Both the position numbers and the translations under genes were made by a program. Under the pieces are notes generated by a model. It was given only the letters and a program-made list of their open reading frames with translations. It had not been told where the DNA came from and ran no database searches. A DNA stretch of 64,000 nucleotides from Dyadobacter sp. 3J3 (lineage in GTDB: Bacteria > Bacteroidota > Bacteroidia > Cytophagales > Spirosomataceae): the NCBI RefSeq assembly GCF_009801115.1, contig NZ_VTOL01000010.1, positions 186,001 to 250,000 of the forward strand, written 5' to 3'. Position 1 is the stretch's first letter; each line of letters begins with the position of its first letter. Shown in pieces: positions 7,531 through 16,763 of the stretch.

Positions 7531-10077
7531 ATGGACTCAAGAAGAGAATTTATCAAAAAGGCCGCAATGCTATCTGGTGGAGCTGGTCTTTTCAGTGTAC
7601 TACCTACTTCTATTCAAAAAGCATTAGCCATAGACCCCAAAGCAGGAACGACTTACCTGGACGCGGAACATGTGGTGATCCTGATGCAGGAAAACCGTTC
7701 TTTTGACCACTGTTATGGCTCCCTTCGGGGCGTCAGAGGATTTAATGATCCGAGGGCAATAACCTTACCAAACAAAAATCTTGTGTGGCTGCAAACTAAT
7801 GCGGCTGGTGAAACCTATACTCCATTTCGCCTAAATATGAGAGAATCCAATGCCACGTGGATGGGCTCCCTACCCCACTCATGGCCAAATCAGGTGGATG
7901 CAAGAAACGGAGGAAAGTATGACAAATGGCTGATCGCTAAACAGGCGGGGCACAAGGATTATACAAAAATGCCGCTGACTCAGGGTTTTTACAACCGTGA
8001 AGATATACCGTTTTACTACGCACTTGCTGACGCATTTACGGTTTGCGACCAAAATTATTGCTCTTCACTAACCGGAACTACACCCAACAGACTTTTCTTA
8101 TGGACCGGAACTGTGCGTGAAAAACAAAATCCAGAGGCCTATGCAAATATTCGCAACGAGAATGTTGATTATGACAAAGAGGCCAGCTGGACTACATTTC
8201 CGGAAAGATTGGAAGATAATGGTGTATCATGGAGAATATATCAGAATGAGATCAGTTTGACATCCGGTTTTGAAGGCGAAGAGGATTCGTGGCTGTCAAA
8301 CTTCACCGATAATCCGATCGAGTGGTTTAGCCAGTATCACGTGCGCTATGCGACAGGATTTCAAAAATATCTTAAAGAACAATCAGGAAAGTTACCTAAG
8401 GAAATTACAGAACTCGAAACGAAAATTAAAACATTAACTGTTTCGGGAAAAGAGATTGACGCTGCAAAAAAGTCCCTGACAGAAAAACTTGAATTACAAA
8501 AAATCGTAACGAAAGAAATGGCAGAGTGGACTCCGGAAAACTTTGCAAAATTGTCCCAAAGAGAAAAAAATATTCACCAAAAAGCATTTACTACCAATAT
8601 AAACGACCCGGATTACCGTGAGATTTCCAGCTTAAAATATCACGATGGACAAACTGAAAGAGAAACAAAACTTCCAAAAGGAGATGTTTTACATCAGTTT
8701 AGAGATGATGTAAAAACCGGAAAACTTCCAACGGTATCCTGGCTTATAGCTCCTGAGAATTTTTCAGACCACCCAACATCTCCCTGGTATGGCGCCTGGT
8801 ATGTATCCGAGGTTATGGATATTTTGACAAAAGATCCCGAGGTTTGGAAAAAAACCATCTTCATTCTGTGTTATGATGAAAATGATGGATATTTCGATCA
8901 CGTTCCACCTTATGTCGTTCCAAATCCATATAAAGAAGATACCGGAAAAACATCGGAAGGGATTGATACCAAAGTTGAATTTGTGACTTTGGAACAGGAT
9001 ATGAAGAAAAAATCAAAAAGGGAATCGCGTGAAAGTCCGATAGGATTAGGTTTCCGTGTTCCACTTTTGGTTGCTTCGCCATGGAATCGTGGAGGAAGTG
9101 TTTGTTCTGAAATTTTTGATCATACTTCGGTGATCCAGTTTTTGGAAAAATTCACCAGCCATAAATCCGGCAAAAAAATTGAAGAAACAAATATTAGTAC
9201 ATGGCGGCGGACTATTTGTGGTGATTTAACTTCGACTTTCAAACCTTACGACGGCAAAAAAATACCACTGCCAACTTTCATCGAGCGCGATACTTTTATC
9301 GAAGGAATCCATAATGCAAAGTTTAAAGCACTTCCAAATGGATACAAATCACTTTCAGCTGAGGAAGTTGCAAAAATAAACCAGGATCCCGCTTCTTCCC
9401 CCCATATGCCACAACAGGAAAAAGGGACAAGACCAGCCTGCGCCCTTCCGTATGAACTTTATGTAGATGGGAATTTAAGCTTTGACAAAAAATCGTTTAA
9501 TCTCAGCTTGAAATCGGGTAACCAATTTTTTGGAAAAAATTCGGATGGCGCACCCTTTATGGTTTACGCGCCTGGAAAATATCAGGATGAGCATGTAAAA
9601 GTCTGGAATTACGCTGTAAAGGCAGGTGATACTCTTCGGGACTCTTATCCAGTTGAAAACTTCGAAAATGGCAATTATCATCTGCGCGTTTATGGCCCGA
9701 ATGGCTTTTTTCGTGAATATCTTGGAAATGCAAACGATCCGCTTATTGAAGTCAACTGTGCATATCAGATAGATAAAAATAATAAACCTACTGGAAATCT
9801 TGAAGTAAGAATCAAGAACCTGGATACAAAAAACAAGCATTCTGTCGAGATTATTGACAATGCGTATAAAGCGGCTATGCAAACCAAAGTGCTGGATATA
9901 GCCACTTCAAAAGGTTCTGCATCTGTCATTATTATCAATCTTGAAAAGAGTTCCAATTGGTATGATGTCAGCTTGAAAATTGCCGGATTTAAATCAATGG
10001 AAAAGAGATTTGCAGGACATGTTGAAACTGGTAAAGAAAGTGCAAGTGACCCGCTCATGGCCAGAATAATAGCCTAA
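7531..10077 (+). CDS. Tat-exported phosphocholine-type phospholipase C
   Basis: An 848-residue bacterial phospholipase C that should cleave the phosphate ester of phosphatidylcholine- or sphingomyelin-like lipids. The N-terminus MDSRREFIKKAAMLSGGAG is a twin-arginine signal (Arg4-Arg5), so it folds before export. The phosphoesterase domain begins with EHVVILMQENRSFDH (46-60), carries SSLTGTTPNRLFLWTGT and ends with the DENDGYFDHVPPY metal-site region. Two C-terminal beta domains of the phospholipase C type (about 640-840) follow. A lysine-rich helical insertion lies at about 285-340. It has its own terminator and no clear operon partner. Confidence 0.88.
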   Translation: MDSRREFIKKAAMLSGGAGLFSVLPTSIQKALAIDPKAGTTYLDAEHVVILMQENRSFDHCYGSLRGVRGFNDPRAITLPNKNLVWLQTNAAGETYTPFRLNMRESNATWMGSLPHSWPNQVDARNGGKYDKWLIAKQAGHKDYTKMPLTQGFYNREDIPFYYALADAFTVCDQNYCSSLTGTTPNRLFLWTGTVREKQNPEAYANIRNENVDYDKEASWTTFPERLEDNGVSWRIYQNEISLTSGFEGEEDSWLSNFTDNPIEWFSQYHVRYATGFQKYLKEQSGKLPKEITELETKIKTLTVSGKEIDAAKKSLTEKLELQKIVTKEMAEWTPENFAKLSQREKNIHQKAFTTNINDPDYREISSLKYHDGQTERETKLPKGDVLHQFRDDVKTGKLPTVSWLIAPENFSDHPTSPWYGAWYVSEVMDILTKDPEVWKKTIFILCYDENDGYFDHVPPYVVPNPYKEDTGKTSEGIDTKVEFVTLEQDMKKKSKRESRESPIGLGFRVPLLVASPWNRGGSVCSEIFDHTSVIQFLEKFTSHKSGKKIEETNISTWRRTICGDLTSTFKPYDGKKIPLPTFIERDTFIEGIHNAKFKALPNGYKSLSAEEVAKINQDPASSPHMPQQEKGTRPACALPYELYVDGNLSFDKKSFNLSLKSGNQFFGKNSDGAPFMVYAPGKYQDEHVKVWNYAVKAGDTLRDSYPVENFENGNYHLRVYGPNGFFREYLGNANDPLIEVNCAYQIDKNNKPTGNLEVRIKNLDTKNKHSVEIIDNAYKAAMQTKVLDIATSKGSASVIIINLEKSSNWYDVSLKIAGFKSMEKRFAGHVETGKESASDPLMARIIA

Positions 10078-10080
10078 ATT

Positions 10081-10118
10081 TTAGTGGTAACCGGAATGTC
10101 ACAGCCGGTTACCACTAA
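10081..10118 (+). terminator. Hairpin after the phospholipase C gene
   Basis: A perfect 14-bp stem, TTAGTGGTAACCGG (10081-10094) with its complement at 10105-10118, and a 10-base loop just after the stop codon. The T-run is poor, so termination strength is uncertain. Confidence 0.6.
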
Positions 10119-10151
10119 ATAATTAAATTTCTAATTGGCATGGTTTAATCT

Positions 10152-10159
10152 TATTTTTG
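10152..10159 (+). promoter_or_regulatory. Candidate -7 box for the CotH-kinase gene
   Basis: TATTTTTG matches TAnnTTTG exactly. Only a weak -33 element is seen upstream. The predicted start lies about 30 bases before the ATG. Confidence 0.4.
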
Positions 10160-10196
10160 GATGAAATAGAATATTTCAAATTTAATCCAGACATCA

Positions 10197-13100
10197 ATGA
10201 AAAAACTTTTAGCCATCACAATCCCGCTTTTGATTCTGCTTATTTTACCTAAGACGACAATTGCAAAAGAAGTTCTTTTAATTAATGAAATCGTTGCATC
10301 AAACAATAACGGTCTTACGGATGCAACCGGTGCTCACGAAGACTGGTTTGAAATCTACAATCCAACGGACCATTTAATTGATATTGCCGGGTATTTTTTA
10401 AGCGATAAGGCAGCTACTCCCAACAAATACCAAATGCCCACAGGAAGTAGTCTCACGAAAATTCCCTCAAAAGGTTTTATCATCATCTGGGCAAGCAGCG
10501 CACCGGCAAGGGGCGCACTTCATGTATCCTTCAGTTTGTCCGCCTCAGGTGAAGACGTGGTAATTTCCTCTCCTGAATTAGAAACAATTGACGCAGTCAC
10601 ATTCGGTGCTCAGCAAACTGATGTTTCTTACGGTCGCAGTCCGGATGGAAGTACCAACTTTGTGAATTATTCAACCTCATCTCCAGGCAAAAGTAATGCA
10701 ACAGGTACTACGCAGCTACCCACGCTGGAACCGCCCGTATTTTCTGCTTCATCAGGTTTTAAGAGTTCAGGTTTTGCTTTAACAATTACCCATCCAATGG
10801 ATGGTGTTACCATACGGTATTCATTGGATGGATCAGATCCGCAAAACAACAACAATCTAAATTTCTGGGCATATAAAAACAAGTACAACGAAAACGGTAC
10901 TCCTGACCAGGAGTCACAGGCTATGGGCGTTGGTCAAGGACTTTCTACCGACGGCTTTTCTTCCACGGTATACCAGAATCCAATATCTATCACAGACCGA
11001 TCTACCGCAGATAACAAAGTTTCCCTCAAAAATTCAACATTCACAGTCAATCCACAAGTACCATCCGGGAAAATATATAAAGGTACTGTGGTTCGGGTCA
11101 AGGTATTTAAAAGTGGATATAACCCCAGCGAAACGGTTACCAAAACTTATTTTATAAATAACGGAGGAGCTTCAAAATATCCGGTTCCTGTCCTTTCACT
11201 GGCTACTACCGAAACTTCCCTTTTTGAATATAATACAGGTATCTACACTCCCGGTATTACTTTTGACAAGTTTAGAGCCTCCAACCCTACGACACCTGCA
11301 AGTGTTTGTACTTTTGCCAACTTCTCATGGGCCGGTGATGATTGGCAGCGTGATGGAAATATTGAATATTTTGACAATAACAACCCGGTTCTAAATCAAC
11401 AAATTGGTTTTCGTTTACATGGTGGATGTACCAGATCATTGAGACAAAAAACACTGCGTCTTTACAGCGATACAGAATTTAACTATTCAATTTTCCCTGA
11501 AAACCCTACCTTATATCCTAAAAGAATATTGCTAAGAAACTCAGGAAATGACACTCCCCTTACCATGCTCCGGGATTCTTATTTCCAGAATCTGGTAAGA
11601 CATCTCCCTTTTGACACACAGCTATCCAGGCCTTCTATTCTGTTTATTAATTCGGAATATTGGGGAATTCATAATATTACCGAGCGTTACGACAAATTTT
11701 ATCTCAAGAAAAAATATGATATTAATGAAGATAAGGTTGATATTATATCGGTTGAAGGATCAGAAGTCGAAGAGGGAGACATTACAAAATACAACGAGTT
11801 CCTGAATTTCGTCAACAACAATTCTCTTACTGTTGAAGCAAATTACAATACATTAAAAACGATCATTGATCTGGAAAATTATACCGATTACCAGATCTCG
11901 GAAATTTACAGCGGCAATGGGGACTGGCCGTTCAAAAACATGCGTTTGTGGAGATATAAAACGGCAAGCTATGATCCAAACGCATCTTTTTATGAAGACG
12001 GCAGATGGAGATGGATGTTGTTTGATACGGATCTGAGTATGTCTGTCCCCAGCGGCAATTCAATTCCCGGAGCCATGAATGCACCTGCGGCAGGTCCTAT
12101 GGCGATTGTACTGAAAAAGCTTTTGGAAAATTCTGATTATAAAATCTATTTTACCAATCGTCTGGCTGATCTTTTGAATACAACATTTTTGCCATCACGT
12201 GCTTCTGCCCTACTGGATCAGATAAAGGCACAATATACGCCATTAATGCCTGATCATATTGCGCGTTGGGGTGCGCCGGGTGATATGAACAACTGGAACC
12301 AGAATGTTGATGTGGTTAAAAATTTCGTTCTTCAACGCCCCCCTTTTTACAGGGACCATGTCCGCACGTTATACGGAACTGCTCTGGCCAACTTTAATCT
12401 TACCGTTGATGTATCTGATGCGGGGCAAGGTTATGTAAAAATTAATACCATCGACATACTACCAACAACCATAGGTATTCCGGGCACAGCCTATCCCTGG
12501 ACAGGCATATATTTCCAGACAATTCCAATAAAACTAACTGCGGTTGCAAAAACTGGTTTTCACTTCCTTCGCTGGGAAGACAAAAATGGTGTTAGCACCA
12601 CGGATCCCGTACTTACTGTAACGTCTGCGACAGATGCATTAAATTACAAAGCCTTTTTTTCTTCCGGTGCGTTGCCGGTAGCACTTAAATTCTTTGATGC
12701 AAAAAAAGATGAGAATAAAGTCAAGGTAAGATGGGAAACAACGTCAGAAACAAATAATGACTATTTTGAAATTGAACGTTCAGCAGATGTAAAGAGCTGG
12801 TCATCGATTGGCCTGGTTAAAGGATTTTCTAATTCAAAAGTCCATCAGATCTATCAGCTGACTGACGAACAACCTTTTCCTAATCTTAATTATTACCGTT
12901 TGAAGCAGGTTGATCTGGACGGTAGCTTAACTTATTCCAGAGCAGTTGCCGTTGATATGGGAATTTTTAACCTGACCAACTTATGGCCAAATCCGGTTTC
13001 TGAAACTTTGAATATATCGCTGGATCAGTTGCTTCCCTGGACTAAATATTCAATTACTGACATAAATGGCACAATTGTAAGCTCAGACAAAAAAGTAATG

Positions 13101-13211
13101 ACATCTAACGTAATCCAAATTCCGGTTTCAAAACTGAGAACAGGAATGTATATTATCCAGCTAACCAATAGTGAAGGCCGAACCGAAAGTGTCAGATTTG
13201 TTAAGCAGTAA
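10197..13211 (+). CDS. T9SS-sorted CotH kinase protein with lamin-tail and chitobiase-like domains
   Basis: A 1004-residue secreted protein. A signal peptide (1-23) is followed by a lamin-tail domain (about 26-150, INEIVASNNNGLTD...DWFEIYNP), a chitobiase/hexosaminidase C-terminal-like domain (about 178-320, GVTIRYSLDGSDP) and a CotH kinase domain (about 380-690, with LRNSGNDTPLTMLRDSYFQ, WGIHNITERYDKFYLKKKY and RWRWMLFDTDLSM). The last 80 residues (LWPNPVSETLNI... GMYIIQL) are a type A type IX secretion sorting domain, so it is likely surface-anchored or released. CotH proteins phosphorylate other proteins in spore formers; the substrate here is unknown. Confidence 0.88.
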   Translation: MKKLLAITIPLLILLILPKTTIAKEVLLINEIVASNNNGLTDATGAHEDWFEIYNPTDHLIDIAGYFLSDKAATPNKYQMPTGSSLTKIPSKGFIIIWASSAPARGALHVSFSLSASGEDVVISSPELETIDAVTFGAQQTDVSYGRSPDGSTNFVNYSTSSPGKSNATGTTQLPTLEPPVFSASSGFKSSGFALTITHPMDGVTIRYSLDGSDPQNNNNLNFWAYKNKYNENGTPDQESQAMGVGQGLSTDGFSSTVYQNPISITDRSTADNKVSLKNSTFTVNPQVPSGKIYKGTVVRVKVFKSGYNPSETVTKTYFINNGGASKYPVPVLSLATTETSLFEYNTGIYTPGITFDKFRASNPTTPASVCTFANFSWAGDDWQRDGNIEYFDNNNPVLNQQIGFRLHGGCTRSLRQKTLRLYSDTEFNYSIFPENPTLYPKRILLRNSGNDTPLTMLRDSYFQNLVRHLPFDTQLSRPSILFINSEYWGIHNITERYDKFYLKKKYDINEDKVDIISVEGSEVEEGDITKYNEFLNFVNNNSLTVEANYNTLKTIIDLENYTDYQISEIYSGNGDWPFKNMRLWRYKTASYDPNASFYEDGRWRWMLFDTDLSMSVPSGNSIPGAMNAPAAGPMAIVLKKLLENSDYKIYFTNRLADLLNTTFLPSRASALLDQIKAQYTPLMPDHIARWGAPGDMNNWNQNVDVVKNFVLQRPPFYRDHVRTLYGTALANFNLTVDVSDAGQGYVKINTIDILPTTIGIPGTAYPWTGIYFQTIPIKLTAVAKTGFHFLRWEDKNGVSTTDPVLTVTSATDALNYKAFFSSGALPVALKFFDAKKDENKVKVRWETTSETNNDYFEIERSADVKSWSSIGLVKGFSNSKVHQIYQLTDEQPFPNLNYYRLKQVDLDGSLTYSRAVAVDMGIFNLTNLWPNPVSETLNISLDQLLPWTKYSITDINGTIVSSDKKVMTSNVIQIPVSKLRTGMYIIQLTNSEGRTESVRFVKQ

Positions 13212-13300
13212 CCACATTACGATCAACTTACAAGGCTTCCTGGTACGACCAAATGAAAATAATTAACGCATTGTTATTCAGCAAATTAATATAATATAAT

Positions 13301-13354
13301 TTTTAGTGCCATGCAGAGATATAATGAATTTATATTTTTCGCATGGCACTAAAA
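13301..13354 (+). terminator. Hairpin between the CotH gene and dnaK
   Basis: A perfect 14-bp stem, TTTTAGTGCCATGC (13301-13314) with 13341-13354, around a 26-base AT-rich loop. It lies 90 bp after the CotH-gene stop codon and is the most likely transcript end. Confidence 0.6.
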
Positions 13355-13414
13355 GTTTAATCCTTCTCTTCAAAAAATCAATAAATAATGCCGTTTGCAG
13401 ACAAATATTAAGGC

Positions 13415-13436
13415 TGTCAAAACTGACACTTTGTCA
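13415..13436 (+). promoter_or_regulatory. TGTCA/TGACA inverted repeats upstream of dnaK
   Basis: Three half-sites occur in 22 bases: TGTCA (13415-13419), TGACA (13424-13428) and TGTCA (13432-13436), giving palindromes with 4- and 3-base spacers. A near-consensus -7 box, TTAATTTG (13446-13453), follows, so the repeat covers the -33 region. It is a candidate heat-shock operator. No regulator is named by the sequence. Confidence 0.5.
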
Positions 13437-13557
13437 CTGCAATTATTAATTTGTATCGTCTGGTACGGGCTTTTTAAAGAGTAATGAAACACGACATGAA
13501 ATTGAGAAAGCTCATAGTCGAAAATCTGAATCAAATATTTAACTTTAATATATAACA

Positions 13558-15462
13558 ATGGGAAAAATTATTGGCATAGACTTAGGAACCACGAACTCCT
13601 GCGTAGCTGTCATGGAAGGTAATGAGCCTGTCGTAATCGCAAATAGCGAAGGTGCTCGTACGACTCCTTCCGTGGTTGCATTTATGGATAATGGCGAACG
13701 TAAAGTAGGTGCGCCTGCCAAACGTCAGGCAATCACCAATCCCAAGCATACGATTAGCTCCATCAAGCGTTTCATGGGTAAAAAATATGACGAGGTTTCC
13801 AGTGAAATGAAAACCATCGCATACAGTGTTGAAAAAGGTCCAAACAACACACCACGAATTCCAATTGGAGATCGCTTATACACTCCGCAAGAAGTTTCTG
13901 CATTCATTTTGCAAAAAATGAAACAAACTGCTGAAGATTATTTAGGGGTAGAAGTAACAGAAGCAGTCATTACTGTTCCGGCTTATTTCAATGATGCTGA
14001 ACGTCAGGCTACCAAAGAAGCAGGTCAAATTGCTGGTTTGGATGTAAAACGTATCATAAACGAACCAACTGCTGCTGCCTTGGCTTACGGTCTTGACAAA
14101 CAGCATATCGATATGAAAATTGCTGTTTTCGATTTAGGTGGTGGTACGTTTGACGTATCGGTACTTGAATTGGGAGACGGAGTTTTCGAAGTAAAATCAA
14201 CTGACGGTGATACGCACCTTGGTGGTGATGACTTTGACCAGGTAATTATCAACTGGCTTGCTGCCGAATTTAAAACGGATGAAGGTGTAGATCTTACAAA
14301 AGATCCTATGGCTTTGCAGCGTTTGAAAGAAGCTGCTGAAAAAGCAAAAGTTGAATTGTCAAGCTCAACACAAACGGAAATCAATTTACCTTACATTTTC
14401 CCGGTAGATGGTATTCCTAAACACCTTGTTCGTTCATTGACTCGTGCCAAATTTGAACAATTGGCAGACAGCTTGTTCCAACGCATGATGGAACCTTGCA
14501 AGAGAGCGATGAAAAACGCAAATTATTCAAACAGTGATATCAGCGAAGTTATTCTTGTAGGTGGATCAACCCGTATTCCTCGTGTTCAGGAAGAAGTTGA
14601 GAAATTCTTTGGAAGAAAACCTTCGAAAGGTGTTAATCCTGATGAAGCTGTTGCCGTTGGAGCTGCAATTCAAGGTGGTGTATTAACAGGTGAAGTGAAA
14701 GATGTTCTTTTGTTAGACGTTATTCCTTTGTCTCTTGGTATCGAAACTTTGGGTGGTGTTTCTACAAAATTGATTGAAGCTAACACGACTATCCCTTCCA
14801 AGAAAACGGAGGTATTCTCAACGGCTGCTGATAACCAGCCTTCTGTTGAGATCCACATCTTGCAAGGAGAACGTCCTTTGGCGAATCAAAACCGTACTTT
14901 GGGCCGCTTCCATTTATCTGATATTCCACCAGCACAACGCGGTACTCCTCAAATTGAAGTAACGTTTGACGTTGATGCAAATGGTATCCTGCATGTTTCT
15001 GCAAAAGATAAAGGAACCGGAAAAGAACAAAAAATCCGTATTGAAGCTTCAAGTGGATTAACAGACGCTGAAATCAACCGTATGCGTGAAGAAGCGAAAG
15101 CGAACGAAACAGCGGATAAAGCGGAACGTGAAAAAATTGAAAAGATTAATAGTGCAGACAGTCTGATTTTCTCAACGGATAAACAGTTGAAAGAATTCGG
15201 AGATAAATTGTCTGAACCAAATAAAACTGCAATTGAAGGTGCTCTTGCTGAATTGCGTACAGCACACCAGACTCAGGATTTGGCTGCTATTGATTCTTCA
15301 ATGGAAAAACTTAACGCTGCTTGGCAGGCTGCGTCCCAAGAGATGTATGCTCAGGGAGGCGAAGGTCAGCAAGGCGCTCCTAACCCACAGGGAAATGGAG
15401 AGGCCAGCGAAAGTACTGGTGCGGAAGACGTAACAGACGTGAATTTCGAAGAAGTAAAATAA
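13558..15462 (+). CDS. dnaK: Chaperone DnaK (Hsp70)
   Basis: A 634-residue ATP-driven cytosolic chaperone. The first nucleotide-binding signature is GIDLGTTNSCVAVMEG near the N-terminus, the second is DLGGGTFDVSVLELG and the third is VGGSTRIPRVQEEV. The substrate-binding domain follows LLLDVIPLSLGIETLGG, and a helical lid with a Gly/Gln-rich tail ends in EDVTDVNFEEVK. It stands alone, without grpE or dnaJ next to it. The inverted repeats at 13415-13436 probably control it. Confidence 0.99.
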   Translation: MGKIIGIDLGTTNSCVAVMEGNEPVVIANSEGARTTPSVVAFMDNGERKVGAPAKRQAITNPKHTISSIKRFMGKKYDEVSSEMKTIAYSVEKGPNNTPRIPIGDRLYTPQEVSAFILQKMKQTAEDYLGVEVTEAVITVPAYFNDAERQATKEAGQIAGLDVKRIINEPTAAALAYGLDKQHIDMKIAVFDLGGGTFDVSVLELGDGVFEVKSTDGDTHLGGDDFDQVIINWLAAEFKTDEGVDLTKDPMALQRLKEAAEKAKVELSSSTQTEINLPYIFPVDGIPKHLVRSLTRAKFEQLADSLFQRMMEPCKRAMKNANYSNSDISEVILVGGSTRIPRVQEEVEKFFGRKPSKGVNPDEAVAVGAAIQGGVLTGEVKDVLLLDVIPLSLGIETLGGVSTKLIEANTTIPSKKTEVFSTAADNQPSVEIHILQGERPLANQNRTLGRFHLSDIPPAQRGTPQIEVTFDVDANGILHVSAKDKGTGKEQKIRIEASSGLTDAEINRMREEAKANETADKAEREKIEKINSADSLIFSTDKQLKEFGDKLSEPNKTAIEGALAELRTAHQTQDLAAIDSSMEKLNAAWQAASQEMYAQGGEGQQGAPNPQGNGEASESTGAEDVTDVNFEEVK

Positions 15463-15474
15463 GGAATATGAATT

Positions 15475-15509
15475 AAAAAAATCCCCTTCGAAAGTTGGGG
15501 ATTTTTTTT
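15475..15509 (+). terminator. Terminator after dnaK
   Basis: A CCCC/GGGG core extended by A-T pairs (15475-15486 with 15497-15508), a 10-base loop and a long T-run. Confidence 0.9.
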
Positions 15510-15637
15510 CAGCTAAAATTTTAAAAAGTGCGTAATTAATCTTCATGGGTACGTCATTAAGCTGGATAAAATCCTGGCATAAATTTTTAACACTAAGAGC
15601 AGCTCATTCATCAATTAATCAGATCAAACCGACTTTT

Positions 15638-15853
15638 ATGGACGCAATGATGACATTACCTGAATTGAAATATTTGTCTCCTACGACACGTGAAAAAGCA
15701 ATGACCATTGCCCAGGAATTAATTAAAACCTCCAACATTTCTCCAAAAGATGCGATTTCAAAAGCCATTTTGATCGCAAAAAACTGGGCAGTTAAAAATG
15801 TGAACAGAAGTGTTTGGAAAAAATTAAAATCAATCGATAACGAAGCAATATGA
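15638..15853 (+). CDS. Small conserved-looking protein upstream of an SDR gene
   Basis: Seventy-one residues from ATG 15638 (MDAMMTLPELKYLSPTTREKAM...), basic and helical, without signal peptide. Its stop overlaps the ATG of the next gene in an ATGA arrangement, which argues that it is real and translationally coupled to the SDR. The frame is open upstream to ATG 15545, which would give 102 residues, but that start lies only 35 bases after the dnaK terminator T-run and leaves little room for a promoter and leader, so I prefer the shorter form. I do not recognise the family and assign no function. Confidence 0.6.
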   Translation: MDAMMTLPELKYLSPTTREKAMTIAQELIKTSNISPKDAISKAILIAKNWAVKNVNRSVWKKLKSIDNEAI

Positions 15854-16680
15854 CTAATCCTGATCAGCGGTTTAAAGATAAGGTTGTTATTGTTACAGGT
15901 TCAAGCTCTGGAATTGGTAAGGCCTGTGCAGTTTATTTTGGTCAGTTAGGCGCCAAAGTTGTGGTAAACTATACTTCAAATGCAGATGCGGGAAACGAAG
16001 TTTTAGAAGAAATTTCTAAAAACGGCGGAACTGCTATTCTTGTAAAAGCGGATGTAAGTAAGGAGGAAGAAGTGAAGGCAATGTTTAATGAAACCATTGC
16101 GACTTACGGAAGACTTGACATTCTGGTAAGCAACGCTGGACTTCAACAAGATTCTTCTTTTCTTGAAATGACTTTGCAGCAATGGCAGAAAGTAATTGAC
16201 GTGAATCTTACGGGTCAATTTTTATGCTGTCGTGAAGCGGCACGCCAATTTGTTGCCCAACAGAAAGTTGCTATGCAGGATCAGCCTGATCATAGTGAGT
16301 TGGCAATTGGGAAAATCATATTGATGAGTTCTGTTCATGACATTATTCCCTGGGCCGGCCATGTTAACTATGCGGCTTCAAAAGGTGGTATAATGATGTT
16401 TATGAAATCAATTTCCCAGGAACTTGCCCCTCATAAAATTCGTGTAAATTCAGTAAGTCCGGGTGCTATTAAAACTCCTATCAACAAAGATGTCTGGTCG
16501 GATCCGGTAAAAAGTAAAAGCTTGCTCCAACTGATTCCTTACAAAAGAATCGGAACACCTCAGGATGTGGCAAAAGCCGTTGGCTGGCTTGCATCCGATG
16601 ATTCTGACTATGTGAATGGTGAAACACTTTACATTGACGGAGGTATGACGTTATATCCGGAATTTGCAGATAATGGCTGA
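15850..16680 (+). CDS. SDR-family oxidoreductase (glucose 1-dehydrogenase-like)
   Basis: A 276-residue short-chain dehydrogenase, NAD(P)-dependent and cytosolic. The cofactor loop is TGSSSGIG (16-23), the structural motif is NAG (95-97), and the catalytic residues are Ser160/161, Tyr174 and Lys178 in YAASK. The C-terminal SDDSDYVNGETLYIDGGMT is typical of classical SDRs. Overall similarity is greatest to glucose/ribitol dehydrogenase-type members, but the substrate cannot be read from sequence. It is translationally coupled to the small gene before it and ends at a bidirectional hairpin. Confidence 0.88.
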   Translation: MTNPDQRFKDKVVIVTGSSSGIGKACAVYFGQLGAKVVVNYTSNADAGNEVLEEISKNGGTAILVKADVSKEEEVKAMFNETIATYGRLDILVSNAGLQQDSSFLEMTLQQWQKVIDVNLTGQFLCCREAARQFVAQQKVAMQDQPDHSELAIGKIILMSSVHDIIPWAGHVNYAASKGGIMMFMKSISQELAPHKIRVNSVSPGAIKTPINKDVWSDPVKSKSLLQLIPYKRIGTPQDVAKAVGWLASDDSDYVNGETLYIDGGMTLYPEFADNG

Positions 16681-16708
16681 TACCATTATTTTTTAGGCTA
16701 AATATAAA

Positions 16709-16737
16709 AAAGCACCAGACGTTATGTCTGATGCTTT
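16709..16737 (+). terminator. Terminator after the SDR gene
   Basis: A 12-base stem with one C/A mismatch (16709-16720 with 16726-16737) and a 5-base loop. The flanking A-run lies on the left, so it may serve the convergent minus-strand gene as well. Confidence 0.65.
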
Positions 16738-16746
16738 GATAAACCG

Positions 16747-16763
16747 GGGACTTAAATAGTCCC
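16747..16763 (-). terminator. Short hairpin abutting the stop of the minus-strand esterase
   Basis: GGGACT / AGTCCC (16747-16752 with 16758-16763), loop TAAAT, directly next to the stop codon at 16764-16766. Confidence 0.4.

Larger units (their letters stand above)
13212..13557. other. 346-bp non-coding gap before dnaK
   Basis: It holds the terminator of the CotH gene and the dnaK control region with a TGTCA/TGACA repeat. No gene is seen in it. Confidence 0.7.

Noticed and set aside
15545..15637. Upstream extension of the small gene before the SDR
   Set aside because: The earlier ATG lies only 35 bases after the dnaK terminator T-run, leaving little room for a promoter and leader, and no better evidence favours it.
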